From Pedobacter panaciterrae (lineage in GTDB: Bacteria > Bacteroidota > Bacteroidia > Sphingobacteriales > Sphingobacteriaceae): 64,000 nucleotides of DNA. Position 1 is the stretch's first letter; every line of letters begins with the position of its first letter. The stretch lies in contig NZ_JABMKW010000017.1 in NCBI RefSeq assembly GCF_013204795.1, positions 310,001 to 374,000 on the forward strand, in the 5' to 3' direction. A model generated the notes under the pieces. That model did not search any database. It worked only from the letters and a program-made list of their open reading frames with translations, and was not told the DNA's origin. Both the position numbers and the translations under genes were made by a program. Positions 45,428-55,774 of the stretch are shown piece by piece.

Positions 45428-45955
45428 TTACCGTGATGCAAAACTTTGCAGGTCAATTTCAAAACGACAGCAATTCGGTTCCTTCTGATAATGAGCTGGC
45501 AAGTCTGCGGTGTCAGTCAATTTAACTATTCCTAAAAAATTAAATCCCGCCGAGGCATAATGCGCTATAAGTTTTGTGTTGTTACCCAGTGTGTCTAAAC
45601 GTACAAATCTTTTGCCCAGTTGTCTTGCATACTCCTTGGACCATTCTACGATTTTCTCTATGTATCTGTTCCCGCGTAATGTCGGGTGTGTGCAGATCCG
45701 GTGGATGTAAATCGAATCATTCCTGTCTTTTTCTCCCCAGATCTCCTTGTCTTCAAAGGTAACGGCCCAGTTGCAGGCAATTAAATTGTGCTGGAGGATT
45801 TTCCATTGCCGGTTTTCTGTGATTTCATTTTTAATGAATGTGTTTTCAAAAACTGGCCAGACTACCATTTCTCTCTGAATTTGCAAACTCCTTGCCGCTT
45901 CATAAAGCGATTGTATTTCAGCTAAGTCAGTTAATAAACAATTCTTAATCTCCAT
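45428..45955 (-). CDS. GNAT-family N-acetyltransferase
   Basis: This 175-residue protein has a GNAT fold, with the acetyl-CoA loop region 'RICTHPTLRGNRYIEKIVEW' and the following helix, then 'IAHYASAGFNFLG'. The substrate is unknown. It is a single gene, convergent with the PAP2 gene. Confidence 0.8.
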   Translation of the reverse strand: MEIKNCLLTDLAEIQSLYEAARSLQIQREMVVWPVFENTFIKNEITENRQWKILQHNLIACNWAVTFEDKEIWGEKDRNDSIYIHRICTHPTLRGNRYIEKIVEWSKEYARQLGKRFVRLDTLGNNTKLIAHYASAGFNFLGIVKLTDTADLPAHYQKEPNCCRFEIDLQSFASR

Positions 45956-46191
45956 ATCTTATATTTTTTCAGAGACAATATCTGTATAAATGGAGGATTC
46001 ATAAAATCCGAATCTTGCTAAATGTGATTTGACTGCGGGCTGGGGTACAGGAAACTTTCCGAATAATCAGGGGAATCTTAGGAATAAGAAGCGAATAGAA
46101 GAACAATCGACATTTAATGTGGCGAAAAAAATTGCGAGGTTAAGTTACATTTCAATACCGATCAGGGAACTCATTCAATATCAATAATAGA

Positions 46192-48048
46192 TCATCCTTT
46201 GGCGGGAATTGTATAGGAGAATACCGCCCCGTGTGGCGTTGCATTCTTAGCCCAGATCCGCCCACCGAGCTTTTGAATAAAATCCTTACACATGGAAAGC
46301 GCTATTCCTGCGCCGTGCTGTGTAGAAGAACCGAAATTGCTGGATATTGAAAATAGTTTGCTGATGGTTTGTTCATCCATCCCCTGACCCTGATCTGCAA
46401 CAGATACAATCACGGAATTGTTTTCCAGTGTACACGTAATCACAATTTCGCCATCCTCCGGGGAAAATTTAATGGCATTGGACAGTAAATTCCGGTTAAC
46501 AAATTGCAGCATTTCTTTATCTGATATTGCAGTTACGTGCTTTGGAATTTGATTAAACACTATTATTTTTTTTGCTTTTAGTTGTTCCGAAACGATATCT
46601 GCTGATTCGCAGAACAGTTCATGGAGCACGAGTGTTTCTGCTTTATACTGGTAACCAGACAACTGCTGCTTGATCCATTGCAAGATGGTGTCAAATGATT
46701 CCAGCATGCCTCTGGCTTGCCTTTCTATATCGCCATAAAACTGTTCCATTTCTGTTTTTGTAAATTCAGGATTGTCTTTCATTAAGCCTGCAATGCCTAT
46801 TGTAGAGACAAGTGGGGTTCTGAAATCGTGAGCTAAAATAGAAAAGAGTTTATTTTTGAATTCATCAGCTTGCTGCAAGGTTTTATTTTGCTCCAGAATT
46901 TTTAGGTTAAGCTGCTGCAGCTCATACTCGTGTTTACGCGAAATCTGGTATAAGCGGTAAATGAAAAGCAGTAAGAATAAACCGGCTACACAAACCGAAA
47001 CCAGCAACCATATTTTGGTCTTGCTATTTTTGTTGATCACACTTAAAACAGCATTATCACCTTGGATCGTGTTGTACTTAATGTAATCTCCAACAAATTT
47101 TTTCAGCTTCTGGTTCTCTTCCGCCATCGCCCCTTCAAGTAACTTGTGAACATTGATGATTTGATCTTTATTACCCTGTAATGTAGTATGGGTTAGAATA
47201 TTCGTCAGTATAGGGATTAATTCCAGGACATAGTCCTTTTCTTTGGCCAACTGATAGCTACGCCAGGCATAATGCAAAGCGCTATCGGGCTGGTTTGCAT
47301 AATAGTTGCTATAAGCGCTAAGTATGTAAATTTCCTGATCATCAAGCTCATATTTTTGTGCTTCGGCCAAAGCACCGCCAAGCAGCTTCAGTGCTTCTGC
47401 AGAACGGCCTTTTTTTACTAAAAAATCGAATTCTAACTCCTTTACAGCAATTAGCACCCGGTGATCTTTGTACATGGATGCAATTTCCCGGGTTTTGTTA
47501 ATGTAATACTGGGCACTGTCATTTGAAAGGGACGGATTACTCATGCAATAATTTGCGTACACCAGGCTCATGATGCTATCTCTTCTTCCCGTTCTAATAA
47601 CCTGTCGAAAAAGATCAAGGCCTTTTGTAGAATCACCAAGACTCAAATATACATTCCCCATATTCATTATGACCTGACTCATATTTGCGGTATCCCTTTG
47701 AATCTTGTAGTGAGATAAAGCCTGAGTGTATAGTTGAAGCGACTCTTGATACATTCCCCTAATATAAAGTACAGAAGCGATTACATTATCCGCATCTGCC
47801 TTTCCCTTAGGATATTGCAATCTGGTAGCCATAGCTTTAGACATCATACCATAATAAAGGCTACTATCAACATTCTTCATGTGATAAAGCATCCCCAGAC
47901 GATTTATGGAATTGACATAACTAATGCTGTCTTTAATGAAGGGCAGCTTTTGCTTCTCTGCTCCTATTAGATTAGACTGTCCCTGCACGGTGCCATAACA
48001 AAATAGCAGAATCAGTAAAAGATTGTGTATTAGTTTTGATGGGCGCAT
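46192..48048 (-). CDS. TPR-containing membrane sensor histidine kinase
   Basis: This 618-residue protein has a signal peptide, then periplasmic tetratricopeptide helices (residues about 80-340) and one membrane segment (about 348-368). A coiled-coil linker leads to HisKA with 'FSILAHDFRTPLVS' and a C-terminal HATPase (GQGMDEQTISKLF ... GAGIALSMCKDF). No response regulator lies next to it, so it may be an orphan kinase. Confidence 0.85.
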   Translation of the reverse strand: MRPSKLIHNLLLILLFCYGTVQGQSNLIGAEKQKLPFIKDSISYVNSINRLGMLYHMKNVDSSLYYGMMSKAMATRLQYPKGKADADNVIASVLYIRGMYQESLQLYTQALSHYKIQRDTANMSQVIMNMGNVYLSLGDSTKGLDLFRQVIRTGRRDSIMSLVYANYCMSNPSLSNDSAQYYINKTREIASMYKDHRVLIAVKELEFDFLVKKGRSAEALKLLGGALAEAQKYELDDQEIYILSAYSNYYANQPDSALHYAWRSYQLAKEKDYVLELIPILTNILTHTTLQGNKDQIINVHKLLEGAMAEENQKLKKFVGDYIKYNTIQGDNAVLSVINKNSKTKIWLLVSVCVAGLFLLLFIYRLYQISRKHEYELQQLNLKILEQNKTLQQADEFKNKLFSILAHDFRTPLVSTIGIAGLMKDNPEFTKTEMEQFYGDIERQARGMLESFDTILQWIKQQLSGYQYKAETLVLHELFCESADIVSEQLKAKKIIVFNQIPKHVTAISDKEMLQFVNRNLLSNAIKFSPEDGEIVITCTLENNSVIVSVADQGQGMDEQTISKLFSISSNFGSSTQHGAGIALSMCKDFIQKLGGRIWAKNATPHGAVFSYTIPAKG

Positions 48049-48294
48049 AATTTCTGTACAAATAGCTTAAACTAATTTATTACTAATTTCGACAAATACA
48101 GCCAAATATAAATCCTGGAATCTGTTCATTTTATTTATTTACAGGTATGTTGTCTTTCTATTTAGGTTTAAGCAATAATTTTCGCTCATAAAATATTCCA
48201 GTTAAAAACCGGATAAAATGGTTACAGAATTTGCACACGCTTATTTAGAGTGGCCGATACGTATCAGATACCGGAATCATGGTATGGCTGATAA

Positions 48295-48714
48295 TCAGAG
48301 TGCCATCTGGAGATAATATTTTCCCGGTTTTAAATTCCGAAACTCGAAGGTACCGTCCTTATCTGAAGCCTTCGTAAGTATACGGTAAGAGTAGGCTTCA
48401 GAAGACATCATCGCCAGTGTGTTCCCCCTTTTATTTTTCATCTGCAAGTCATACCATTCATCAAAATACGGTGCACAGGGGAAGAGCGTTACAACAATAC
48501 CCAAATAGGTATTATCCGGGTTCTTAGACTTCTTTGTGATGATACCATGTAGCGTTGCTGTGCCATTATTTAGCATACTACCTGCTTCGTGTTTGTTAAA
48601 CGAAGCGCCCGGGAAAACTGGAACTGGCTGCTGCTCCTGGGCTTGCAGTTTAATTTTACAGGAAAATATGCACAAAATCAAAAACAAAACAGGTTTGCTT
48701 CTCATGACATTCAT
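48295..48714 (-). CDS. Small exported carboxypeptidase-regulatory-like protein, possibly truncated
   Basis: This 139-residue protein has a signal peptide ending near 'KLQAQ' and a beta-sandwich ending with 'GTFEFRNLKPGKYYLQMAL', where family members usually continue. The frame downstream carries further protein-like codons in another frame, so a 3' frameshift is possible. The function is unknown. Confidence 0.5.
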   Translation of the reverse strand: MNVMRSKPVLFLILCIFSCKIKLQAQEQQPVPVFPGASFNKHEAGSMLNNGTATLHGIITKKSKNPDNTYLGIVVTLFPCAPYFDEWYDLQMKNKRGNTLAMMSSEAYSYRILTKASDKDGTFEFRNLKPGKYYLQMAL

Positions 48715-49189
48715 GTTTAGTACAAAAATAACAATTCCTATACTTTAAACCACTACTGGAAAACCAGTATTTTTAAAGGATTTGGGCAGAAAATTTGGAA
48801 TAAAATTACGGTGCAATTAGGCAGGGAAAAGTTAAACGGGGACAATCAGCAACCAGCGGGGAAATTATAATAAACCACTGCGAGATTTGACGGCCTTTAA
48901 GCAGGGGCAAGTAAATCCAGAACGGCACATACCTTGCTTGTCATGGATCCCGCATGGAAAAACAAGAGAGGCAAAGTGGCATTTATGTTAAAGCGGATAC
49001 TGATCCTAACAAGGGTTATACCCGTTCGGAACGCGCGCGGTAGCCGGCATTTACTTTTATCTCGGATTCAGGAAATCCCGCCGGTATTGAGAAAGTTTGA
49101 CCCTTGTGGCAATAGCATGCAGGTGCTTCAAAAAACTTAAACCATTTTATTTCGGAGGTGTTAGCTATAGACACAAAAACTTATTGAAA
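48715..49189. other. Gene-free stretch
   Basis: A 30-codon frame (48954-49043, MEKQERQSGIYVKADTDPNK) looks protein-like but is too short to support. No terminator or clear repeat was seen. It separates the regulatory genes from the stress-gene cluster. Confidence 0.4.
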
Positions 49190-49648
49190 ATGGAAAACAA
49201 CGCAGTAAACACAGAAATTTTAAATGATTTGATAGAAATCAACAATGATAGGGTAAAAGGTTATGAAAAGGCAATTTCAGAATTAACCGAAAACGACAGT
49301 GATTTACATTCCTTATTCTTGGAAATGATCAGGCAAAGTAACCAACACAGGTCAACATTAACACAAGAAATCCAGGTATTGGGAGCCAATGCGGATACGG
49401 GGACCACTACATCCGGAAAAATATACCGTGCCTGGATGGATATAAAAGCAGTCTTTACAGGACATGACCGGGAAACCGTTTTAAATAATTGTGAATTTGG
49501 CGAGGATGCTGCTCAAAATGCTTATAAGATGGCTTTGGAGACTGAGGGACTTTCAGCAAACTTGAGAAGTATCATTTCAGCGCAAAAAACAGACTTAAAG
49601 GCCTCCCACGATAGGATTAGAGCGCTACGGGATAGCGTATCTTCTTAA
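49190..49648 (+). CDS. PA2169/DUF2383 four-helix-bundle stress protein
   Basis: This 152-residue protein starts at ATG 49190 (MENNAVNTEILNDLIEINND); the frame is open further upstream without good codons. The all-helical pattern, with 'GKIYRAWMDIKAVFTGHDRE' near the middle, is the DUF2383 ferritin-like family. The function is not established; it is often stress-induced. An inverted repeat follows 27 bases after the stop. Confidence 0.85.
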   Translation: MENNAVNTEILNDLIEINNDRVKGYEKAISELTENDSDLHSLFLEMIRQSNQHRSTLTQEIQVLGANADTGTTTSGKIYRAWMDIKAVFTGHDRETVLNNCEFGEDAAQNAYKMALETEGLSANLRSIISAQKTDLKASHDRIRALRDSVSS

Positions 49649-49674
49649 TCTCGCTGATGTACGGCAAATAAAAC

Positions 49675-49723
49675 CATGATCCCGGAAAACAAGTGCTTCT
49701 GCCGAATGAGTTCCGGGATCATG
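49675..49723. repeat. Perfect 13-bp inverted repeat downstream of the DUF2383 gene
   Basis: CATGATCCCGGAA (49675-49687) and TTCCGGGATCATG (49711-49723) are perfect arms around a 23-base loop. There is no clear T-run; it is a terminator or mRNA-stabilising hairpin. Confidence 0.6.
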
Positions 49724-49888
49724 TTCGCTTTGATCAAAGACCAAAGTTAATGAGTTAGCAAATTACTTACTGAAAATAAAGTTCCTCAACTCTTTAGTTG
49801 AGCTACATTCAATAGCTAGACCAACTGAAAGATCAACCAGCAACTTCAATTTCATGAAAGTGCTGAGTTCGATCGCAAACCACGCCCG

Positions 49889-50389
49889 CTATTCCAGAGA
49901 TAACAGATATCGATGCAGACAAAAGGCTAAAAATTCTACCGTCTGACAAACGATTTCCTCTGGGCTGCCCCGAAAAACTGTCCGTTCGCTAAAAAGCAAT
50001 TCCTGAGCACTGATTGCATGGAGAAACATCGTGCCCACTGGTTTCTCTACAGTTTCACTGCCACCTGGCGCAGTGAGACCAGTGCAACCAATATGAATGT
50101 CGGCCGGCATCAGTTTTTGCAGACCGGAGGTGATCAGGCAGGTCACGATTTCCGATTCCGGAGTAAACGCCTTCAGGTGTGCCTGAGGCACACCCAACAG
50201 GGTGTATTTTAAATCTGCATCATAACAGACCACACCACCTTTCAGAAATTTTCCAGCGTCAGGAACCAGGCCAAATTCAGCAGACAAACGCCCGGCAGTT
50301 GCACTTTCGGCAAAAGCAATGGTCAGCTTATGTTTAATCAGCAACTCACCACAAAGCAGCAAAAGGTAATCATCAATCTCTTTTTTCAT
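49889..50389 (-). CDS. CinA-family amidohydrolase (PncC-like)
   Basis: This 166-residue protein has the CinA C-terminal domain only: 'AFAESATAGRLSAEFG', 'GGVVCYDADLKYTLLGV' and 'CTGLTAPGG'. PncC-type enzymes convert nicotinamide mononucleotide to nicotinate mononucleotide. It is a single gene in the stress cluster. A possible relative lies as a remnant at 60075. Confidence 0.85.
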   Translation of the reverse strand: MKKEIDDYLLLLCGELLIKHKLTIAFAESATAGRLSAEFGLVPDAGKFLKGGVVCYDADLKYTLLGVPQAHLKAFTPESEIVTCLITSGLQKLMPADIHIGCTGLTAPGGSETVEKPVGTMFLHAISAQELLFSERTVFRGSPEEIVCQTVEFLAFCLHRYLLSLE

Positions 50390-50646
50390 CGGTAAAGCGT
50401 TAAATTAACAACTAGTTTTATTATCCGGCTTCCATTTCCGGAGCATCAGCAGGTTTGGATTCCGGGGATCCTGTCACCTCAACCAATAAGGGGGAACCAT
50501 TGGAAAGGAATATGACAACAAAGAATCCCCACTACCCGTTGTTTCATTAGCAACGGCTTAACCTTCCGTTCACAGGTTACTTTCTGTTCCTAACGAACAT
50601 TCTTCATGGGGCAAATGTTTAAAAAAATTACGTGAGACCACAAATT

Positions 50647-50817
50647 TTAAGCATCTTGAAGGCTTGTCTGAGCTAAAGATGCAAGGAGCGCCCTGTGTTT
50701 TTTACCCCATTTGCTCAGCAGGGACCAAATGGGAATTAAATCTTTCGCTACTGCCGTCAGTTCATAGTCCACCCTGAGAGATTTTCCGATCACATCACTT
50801 TCCACTGACGAAATTCC
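50647..50817 (-). pseudogene. HxlR-family regulator, C-terminal remnant
   Basis: The frame reads GISSVESDVIGKSLRVDYEL, then 'TAVAKDLIPIWSLLSKWGKK' and TAA. This is the wing and final helix of an HxlR transcription factor. The N-terminal helix-turn-helix is missing and two stop codons lie just upstream. It overlaps the 3' end of the hydrolase pseudogene by 23 bases, a recombination scar. Confidence 0.7.
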
Positions 50818-51660
50818 TTATTAGTGTCAATACCTCATCAAAATGAGTGTCCAGCACATCATGCCCCCCATCCAGAACATGGATTTGTGCTTCAGGCAAG
50901 TCACGCTTATAGTACTGGACTTCTTTTACCGAAAAAATATTTCATGTTTCCCCCAAATGATAAGCGCTGGTGGTTTGTGATTGTAGAAATACTCCTGATA
51001 AACAGGAAACATTTCCAAGTGAGTTTTAAAATCACAATTTAGTTCAAACTGCCTTTCGATGTTACCCGGCCTTTTTAGAAATTCCCAGTCTAGCATCCAC
51101 AGTTCCGGACTTACCCTGGATAATACCTCTTTGGGAAGTCCACCGAAGTATTGATTTTTTATACCCTCTTCGCTTAAAAATGTAATCAGTTTTTTCTTTT
51201 TTTCTGTTGTTGGATTGTACCAATAGTCAATGTATTCATCCCATTCCGGTCCCATACCTTCACGATGTGCATTGCCACTCTGAACAATTATACCGGCAAT
51301 CTTTTCAGGGTGGTTTATGCATAATTTAAGTCCGATCGGCGCACCATAATCATGGAGATAAATAAAGAACTTGTTTAGATTTATTGCTTCGGCGAATTTG
51401 TTTATCAAAGCTGATATACCACTAAATGTATAATCAAAATTATCTGGTACGGGAAATTCACTAAAGCCAAATCCTGGATAATCCGGAGCCACAAGATGAT
51501 ACTGATCGGACATCGCAATCATCAAATTCTTGAAAGCTATCGATGAGGTAGGAAATCCATGTAAAAGCAGTAGCGAGGGATTCTCTTTATCTCCAGCCTC
51601 TCTGTAGAAGAGATCAATTCCACCAACTTTGATTGTTCTGTTGTAGATTTGCCTTGACAT
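50795..51660 (-). pseudogene. Alpha/beta hydrolase (haloalkane dehalogenase/epoxide hydrolase-like), frameshifted
   Basis: The first 244 codons give HGFPTSS (oxyanion) and HDYGAPIG (nucleophile Asp), then stop in 'HEIFFR'. One base missing in the A-run at 50932-50937 (plus strand) is enough: the next frame continues 'SVKEVQYYKRDLPEAQIHVL' and 'DGGHDVLDTHFDEV' to TGA at 50795, restoring the catalytic His. The full length would be 288 residues. It could be a true pseudogene or a homopolymer sequencing error. Confidence 0.75.
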
Positions 51661-52136
51661 ATTATTTAATTTGCCTAAAATTAGTGCAGTTTGAATCTAA
51701 CAAGCCCTGGTACTACTCCAAAAACAATTCTTTTATTGAAATTGTTCTCAAATGTTTTTTTGTGTATATAGCCAATGGCTTAGGCTTGTCTTTATAATCT
51801 GCAAAATTGCCTGCATAGGTTTTCAAAGTCAATGTATTCACACTGGAAGGACGTAATTTGGCGTTAAACACCAAGGAACTGGCAAGGTTACTAATTATTA
51901 ATCTGTCCAATTGTTCATTTTGATAAAAATAGTTCTTCCCTTGCTATCTTTTCGTATTCGCTTGTCCTATAAATCTGGTTATTGATAACTGGGGTGTCTT
52001 CCCTAAAAATTGGGTACAGTTAAGACAGCAATGGAAATATTCACGTGCGCTCAATGCAATATTGGAACCCATTGCTGTTATTTTATTGCTGCGCGCGCGC
52101 TTTGTCTTTGATCATGGGAAGGAACAGCTAAGTAAT
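51661..52136. other. Gene-poor gap with inverted repeat
   Basis: A 65-codon minus frame (51713-51910) has no recognised motif. ACAGCAATGG (52025-52034) and CCATTGCTGT (52069-52078) are perfect 10-bp arms, perhaps a terminator for the cfa gene that ends at 52137. A GC-alternating stretch (GCGCGCGCGC, about 52091-52100) follows. Confidence 0.45.
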
Positions 52137-53249
52137 TCAGCGAACGGACTTATAATTCACATTGGCACCTTGTTTTGTCAAGACAATTTGCCAAAGCTGG
52201 TTTTTCCCACTCCTGAAGGAAGCTGCAGAAACATTAAGGTAGTATTCCCACATGCGATAAAAATTTTCATCGTATTGATCTTTTAATGCCGGCCAGGCAA
52301 GTTTGAATTTCCTGAGCCATTCCATTAAGGTCTGGTCATAATAATGGCCAAAGTTATGCCAGTCAAGTAGAACAAAGTGTTTTTCAATGGCCTTGCACAT
52401 TTGTTTGAGAGAGGGAATCACCCCATTGGGAAATATGTAACGGTCAATCCAGGGATCAGTTATGTCTTTTTGCTCATTACTGCCAATCGAATGCAAAAGA
52501 AATAGACCCTCATCTTTTAAACTGCGACACACCGTGTTCATAAACACCTCATAATTTTTAGGGCCGACGTGCTCGAACATCCCTATAGAAACAATACGGT
52601 CAAATCTCTCATTAATGTCCCGGTAATCCTGCGTCCTAATTTCTACAGGTAAATTTTCGCAGCGCTTAGCTGCCATCTCAGCCTGATTTACAGATATGGT
52701 AATTCCGGTTACATGTACACCATAGTGTTGTGCTGCATATTGTTCGAAGCCTCCCCAGCCACATCCAACATCCAACACCTTAAGGCCCGGTACAAGCTTT
52801 AATTTACGGCAAATCAGCTCAAGTTTCCGCTCCTGGGCATCGTCAAGATTTGCGGCGTTTTCCCAATAGGCACAGGAATACATCATATATTTATCTAGCA
52901 TTTGCTCAAAAAGCGCATTGCTTAAGTTATAATGTTTTTCCGCTACTTTAAGTGATCTTTCACCAGATTGACGGTTCATTAACTTTGCAGATAGCAAGAG
53001 GTACAATAAATTTAGGTTACTCTTAACTTTCTGTTCCAGATTGGAATGCAAAATGCGATATAAAAAATCATCAAGCATGGAACAATCCCACCAGCCTTTC
53101 ATATAGGATTCTCCCAAACCCATTGAACCCCTATGCATTACAGTATCATAAAACCTGCTATCCTTAATTTGAATGTCGGTTGGGGCATCGCCATTGATCT
53201 TAATGCCCGCAACGGCAAGCATCTTTTCAATAATTAGCCTGGTATTCAT
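52137..53249 (-). CDS. cfa: Cyclopropane-fatty-acyl-phospholipid synthase
   Basis: This protein is 370 residues from ATG 53249 (MNTRLIIEKML); the frame is open to 53318. It is close to E. coli Cfa across its length, including 'GSMGLGESYMKGWWDCSMLD', the SAM site 'VLDVGCGWGG', 'GMFEHVGPKNYE' and 'DWHNFGHYYDQTLMEW'. It adds a methylene group from SAM to unsaturated acyl chains, protecting membranes under stress. Confidence 0.92.
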   Translation of the reverse strand: MNTRLIIEKMLAVAGIKINGDAPTDIQIKDSRFYDTVMHRGSMGLGESYMKGWWDCSMLDDFLYRILHSNLEQKVKSNLNLLYLLLSAKLMNRQSGERSLKVAEKHYNLSNALFEQMLDKYMMYSCAYWENAANLDDAQERKLELICRKLKLVPGLKVLDVGCGWGGFEQYAAQHYGVHVTGITISVNQAEMAAKRCENLPVEIRTQDYRDINERFDRIVSIGMFEHVGPKNYEVFMNTVCRSLKDEGLFLLHSIGSNEQKDITDPWIDRYIFPNGVIPSLKQMCKAIEKHFVLLDWHNFGHYYDQTLMEWLRKFKLAWPALKDQYDENFYRMWEYYLNVSAASFRSGKNQLWQIVLTKQGANVNYKSVR

Positions 53250-53954
53250 AATTACATGCATTATAAAGTAACAACAACCTGTAAACAATCTTTCTGATAT
53301 AAGGAGAACAGGCAGCATGATAACAATTACGAAAGGCGTTCGGTTTTGGAAACGCTGTAGACATTTTTTTCTTTGGATTGTTTTTATGCAATGACTTCTG
53401 TTTTTTTCTTAACGACTGCCATGTCCTGATAAAATGACAGATCAGAATTTTAAAGGCATAAAAAAGGAAATAACCAATTATGGTTTCTTTAAGCTGGGGA
53501 ACTGGGAACCCACTAGAACATTTAGAGGTTATTTTATCAATCATCCAAGAGATTTATGAGAATAAAAAAGAAAAATAGAATTTCCGCCCGCTATTAAGAA
53601 TAATTACCCATTCTGAGGATTACATAGAATATCTAAAAGTGTTTTGTAAGATCGTAGAGCCTATAATTGAGTATCTGCATTCGAAAAAATACATCGATTT
53701 TTAAAAGTACAGTCTGCCAAGTCTTATTTTTCAACCTCCGTAAGCCACGGTAGTTTGAATTAAAAACTTAGCGGAACAGAAATATTTTTTGTATAATTTA
53801 TATCGTAATTTAATAAATCAATGGGAATATTCAATATAGAATGATCCCCAGCCAAACTGCACAAAAAAGTCCGCTTTCAAATCGTGTGCATTTCATCTGT
53901 TGTACTAATTGAAAGAATTATTCGCAATTTTTAGTCTATACGCGAGAATTTTTT
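53250..53954. other. Gene-poor gap
   Basis: A minus frame at 53227-53544 has no family signal. On the plus strand, 53577-53704 reads as a fragment ending 'KIVEPIIEYLHSKKYIDF' but lacks a start. No terminator or repeat stood out. Confidence 0.35.
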
Positions 53955-54089
53955 TTAAGCATCGGAAATATGCAGCATTCCAAGAGCAACGCAAAAAGCG
54001 AAACTACCCAGCGACAACCAGCCTAACCGAAATTTGCCCATTATCGCAAAACCTATCGTTGAACCAAACAGCAGAAAAAACCATCTCAT
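53955..54089 (-). CDS. Small membrane peptide, 44 residues
   Basis: ATG 54089 opens MRWFFLLFGSTIGFAIMGKF and the frame continues to TAA at 53955. It has two short hydrophobic helices with a Lys-Arg turn. It is too short for family assignment; it resembles the small stress-related membrane peptides common near DUF892 genes. Confidence 0.5.
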   Translation of the reverse strand: MRWFFLLFGSTIGFAIMGKFRLGWLSLGSFAFCVALGMLHISDA

Positions 54090-54272
54090 GGCATAGTTTC
54101 TGCCTTCATTTTCACTTTTCAGTATTTTTTCAATCTCTAACTGGAATATTCCATAGAGATCATCTTGCTTTTCAGGCTTTGATTAAGTAACATTCGTATC
54201 GGCGTTAGCAGAATCACTTATTTAGACAGCCAAAAGCATAGGGTTGGAGTATGCAACTCAATGACACAATTG

Positions 54273-54794
54273 CTAAGAATTGTTCTTTAGCCCATACATT
54301 TTCAAACTCTTTTTCAGAACAATTCTCGCTCCATGGATTCTGGTTTTGACGGTACCAATAGGGATATTCAGTTCCTTGGCGATCTCATGGTATTTATATC
54401 CTTCAAAATACCTGATGAAGGGATAAGAATAATCATATGGAAGCATCCTAAGCGCTTTGTGAATGTCATCGTGAAAGCATTTATTAACACCCAAATTTCC
54501 AGAAGAATTCAATTGATAATCAGCTGCCAGCGCTGTACTTTCCTCCATGTAAATTTGATGTCTCGCCTTTCTTCTGTAGTTATTAATAAAAGTATTTTTA
54601 AGGATCATATACAGCCAGGCTTTTAAGTTAGTTCCCTCCTCAAACTTATGTGCATAACGAACCGCCTTAAGGAAAGTATCCTGTACCAGATCATCTGCAT
54701 CTTCCTTATTTTTAGTAAAAGACATTGCAAAAAATCGTAAACTGCTTTTCAGTTTTCCGAATTCTGACTGTAAATTGATCATATCTGCTTTCAT
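54273..54794 (-). CDS. ECF sigma factor
   Basis: This protein is 173 residues from ATG 54794 ([12 protein letters not shown]); an earlier ATG at 54866 adds a stretch without homology. Region 2 is '[20 protein letters not shown]'; region 4 is '[20 protein letters not shown]'. It would direct transcription of stress genes. No anti-sigma gene is adjacent. Confidence 0.88.
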   Translation of the reverse strand: MKADMINLQSEFGKLKSSLRFFAMSFTKNKEDADDLVQDTFLKAVRYAHKFEEGTNLKAWLYMILKNTFINNYRRKARHQIYMEESTALAADYQLNSSGNLGVNKCFHDDIHKALRMLPYDYSYPFIRYFEGYKYHEIAKELNIPIGTVKTRIHGARIVLKKSLKMYGLKNNS

Positions 54795-55099
54795 AGTATA
54801 TCGGGTTAAGTGGCTAAAAAGCAACAACCAAATAGCATACCCAAGACTCCTTCTGTTCCTTTTCATATGGCAAAAACGGTAAATTTACCCTGATTTCGGG
54901 TGTTATGCTCGCTCTCAACACGTAGATGACGCAGTACAACCAGTATTTCTACCTGTAAGAAAAAAAAGGTACGTGTATATTAAATAATTCAAGGTAAAGG
55001 AGTCAGTTCCTGCTCTGATTAGGGATTTAATGCTTATTTTTACATTACGGCGCTGAATCATATAAACTATGACCAAGCGTTACCCGTAAGTATAAAATA

Positions 55100-55774
55100 A
55101 TGTCTACCGAAACAATAAAGAAGATGCTAAAAGTTATACTGGCAGAGGACCATAACATCGTTAGAAATGGCATTCGGATGTTATTGGAAAATGAGCCTGA
55201 CTTTGAGGTAATTGGGGAGGCGACTAACGGCAAAGAGGTATTGGAACTGCTAGAAGGCAATGTAGAAGCTGGGCTTATTCTTGCAGATATCAATATGCCC
55301 GTTATGGATGGAATGTCCATGCTGAAGGCCATAAGAACAAACTATCCAGATGTAAAAGTAATTTTCTTGTCCATGCTGGATAATGAGAAATACATTAGCC
55401 AGGCTTTTAGGGAGGGCGCTTCGGGCTATGTTTTTAAAAACGTAAGTTCCGATGAACTGATCTTCTCCCTGAAGCAGGTACATAGTGGTAGCCGCTATTT
55501 GTGCACTGAACTTGCACTAAACCTGTTGGATAGATCCTTGCAGGAAAATCCTGTATTTACCACAGCACCGGAAAGCAAAATTGAGTTTTCGCAACGGGAA
55601 GTTGAAGTACTTCAACTGATCGCTGAAGGATTAACCAATACAGAAATAGCCGAAAAGATCTTCATCAGTAAGCGAACAGTGGAAGGTCATCGTCAAAGCA
55701 TACTGGAAAAAACAGGTTCAAAAAATACAGCCACATTGATCAGGTTTGCGGTATTGAACGGATTTATCTCTTAA
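55100..55774 (+). CDS. NarL/LuxR-family response regulator
   Basis: This 224-residue protein has a receiver domain with acceptor D63 ('LILADINMPVMDG') and a C-terminal LuxR helix-turn-helix ('FSQREVEVLQLIAEGLTNTE'). Its 3' end overlaps the convergent PAS kinase gene by 11 bases; the kinase is the likely partner. Confidence 0.9.
   Translation: MSTETIKKMLKVILAEDHNIVRNGIRMLLENEPDFEVIGEATNGKEVLELLEGNVEAGLILADINMPVMDGMSMLKAIRTNYPDVKVIFLSMLDNEKYISQAFREGASGYVFKNVSSDELIFSLKQVHSGSRYLCTELALNLLDRSLQENPVFTTAPESKIEFSQREVEVLQLIAEGLTNTEIAEKIFISKRTVEGHRQSILEKTGSKNTATLIRFAVLNGFIS

Noticed and set aside
48934..49140. 68-codon plus-strand frame before the DUF2383 gene
   Set aside because: No domain, Arg-rich random composition, and conflicts with another protein-like short frame.
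51713..51910. 65-codon minus-strand frame after the hydrolase
   Set aside because: Weak resemblance to a beta-strand tail of a serine hydrolase, but no start signal and no clear family.
53227..53544. 105-codon minus-strand frame upstream of cfa
   Set aside because: Overlaps the cfa 5' region in another frame; composition is not protein-like.
53909..54190. 93-codon plus-strand frame
   Set aside because: Antisense shadow of the 44-residue membrane peptide, which has the better protein pattern.
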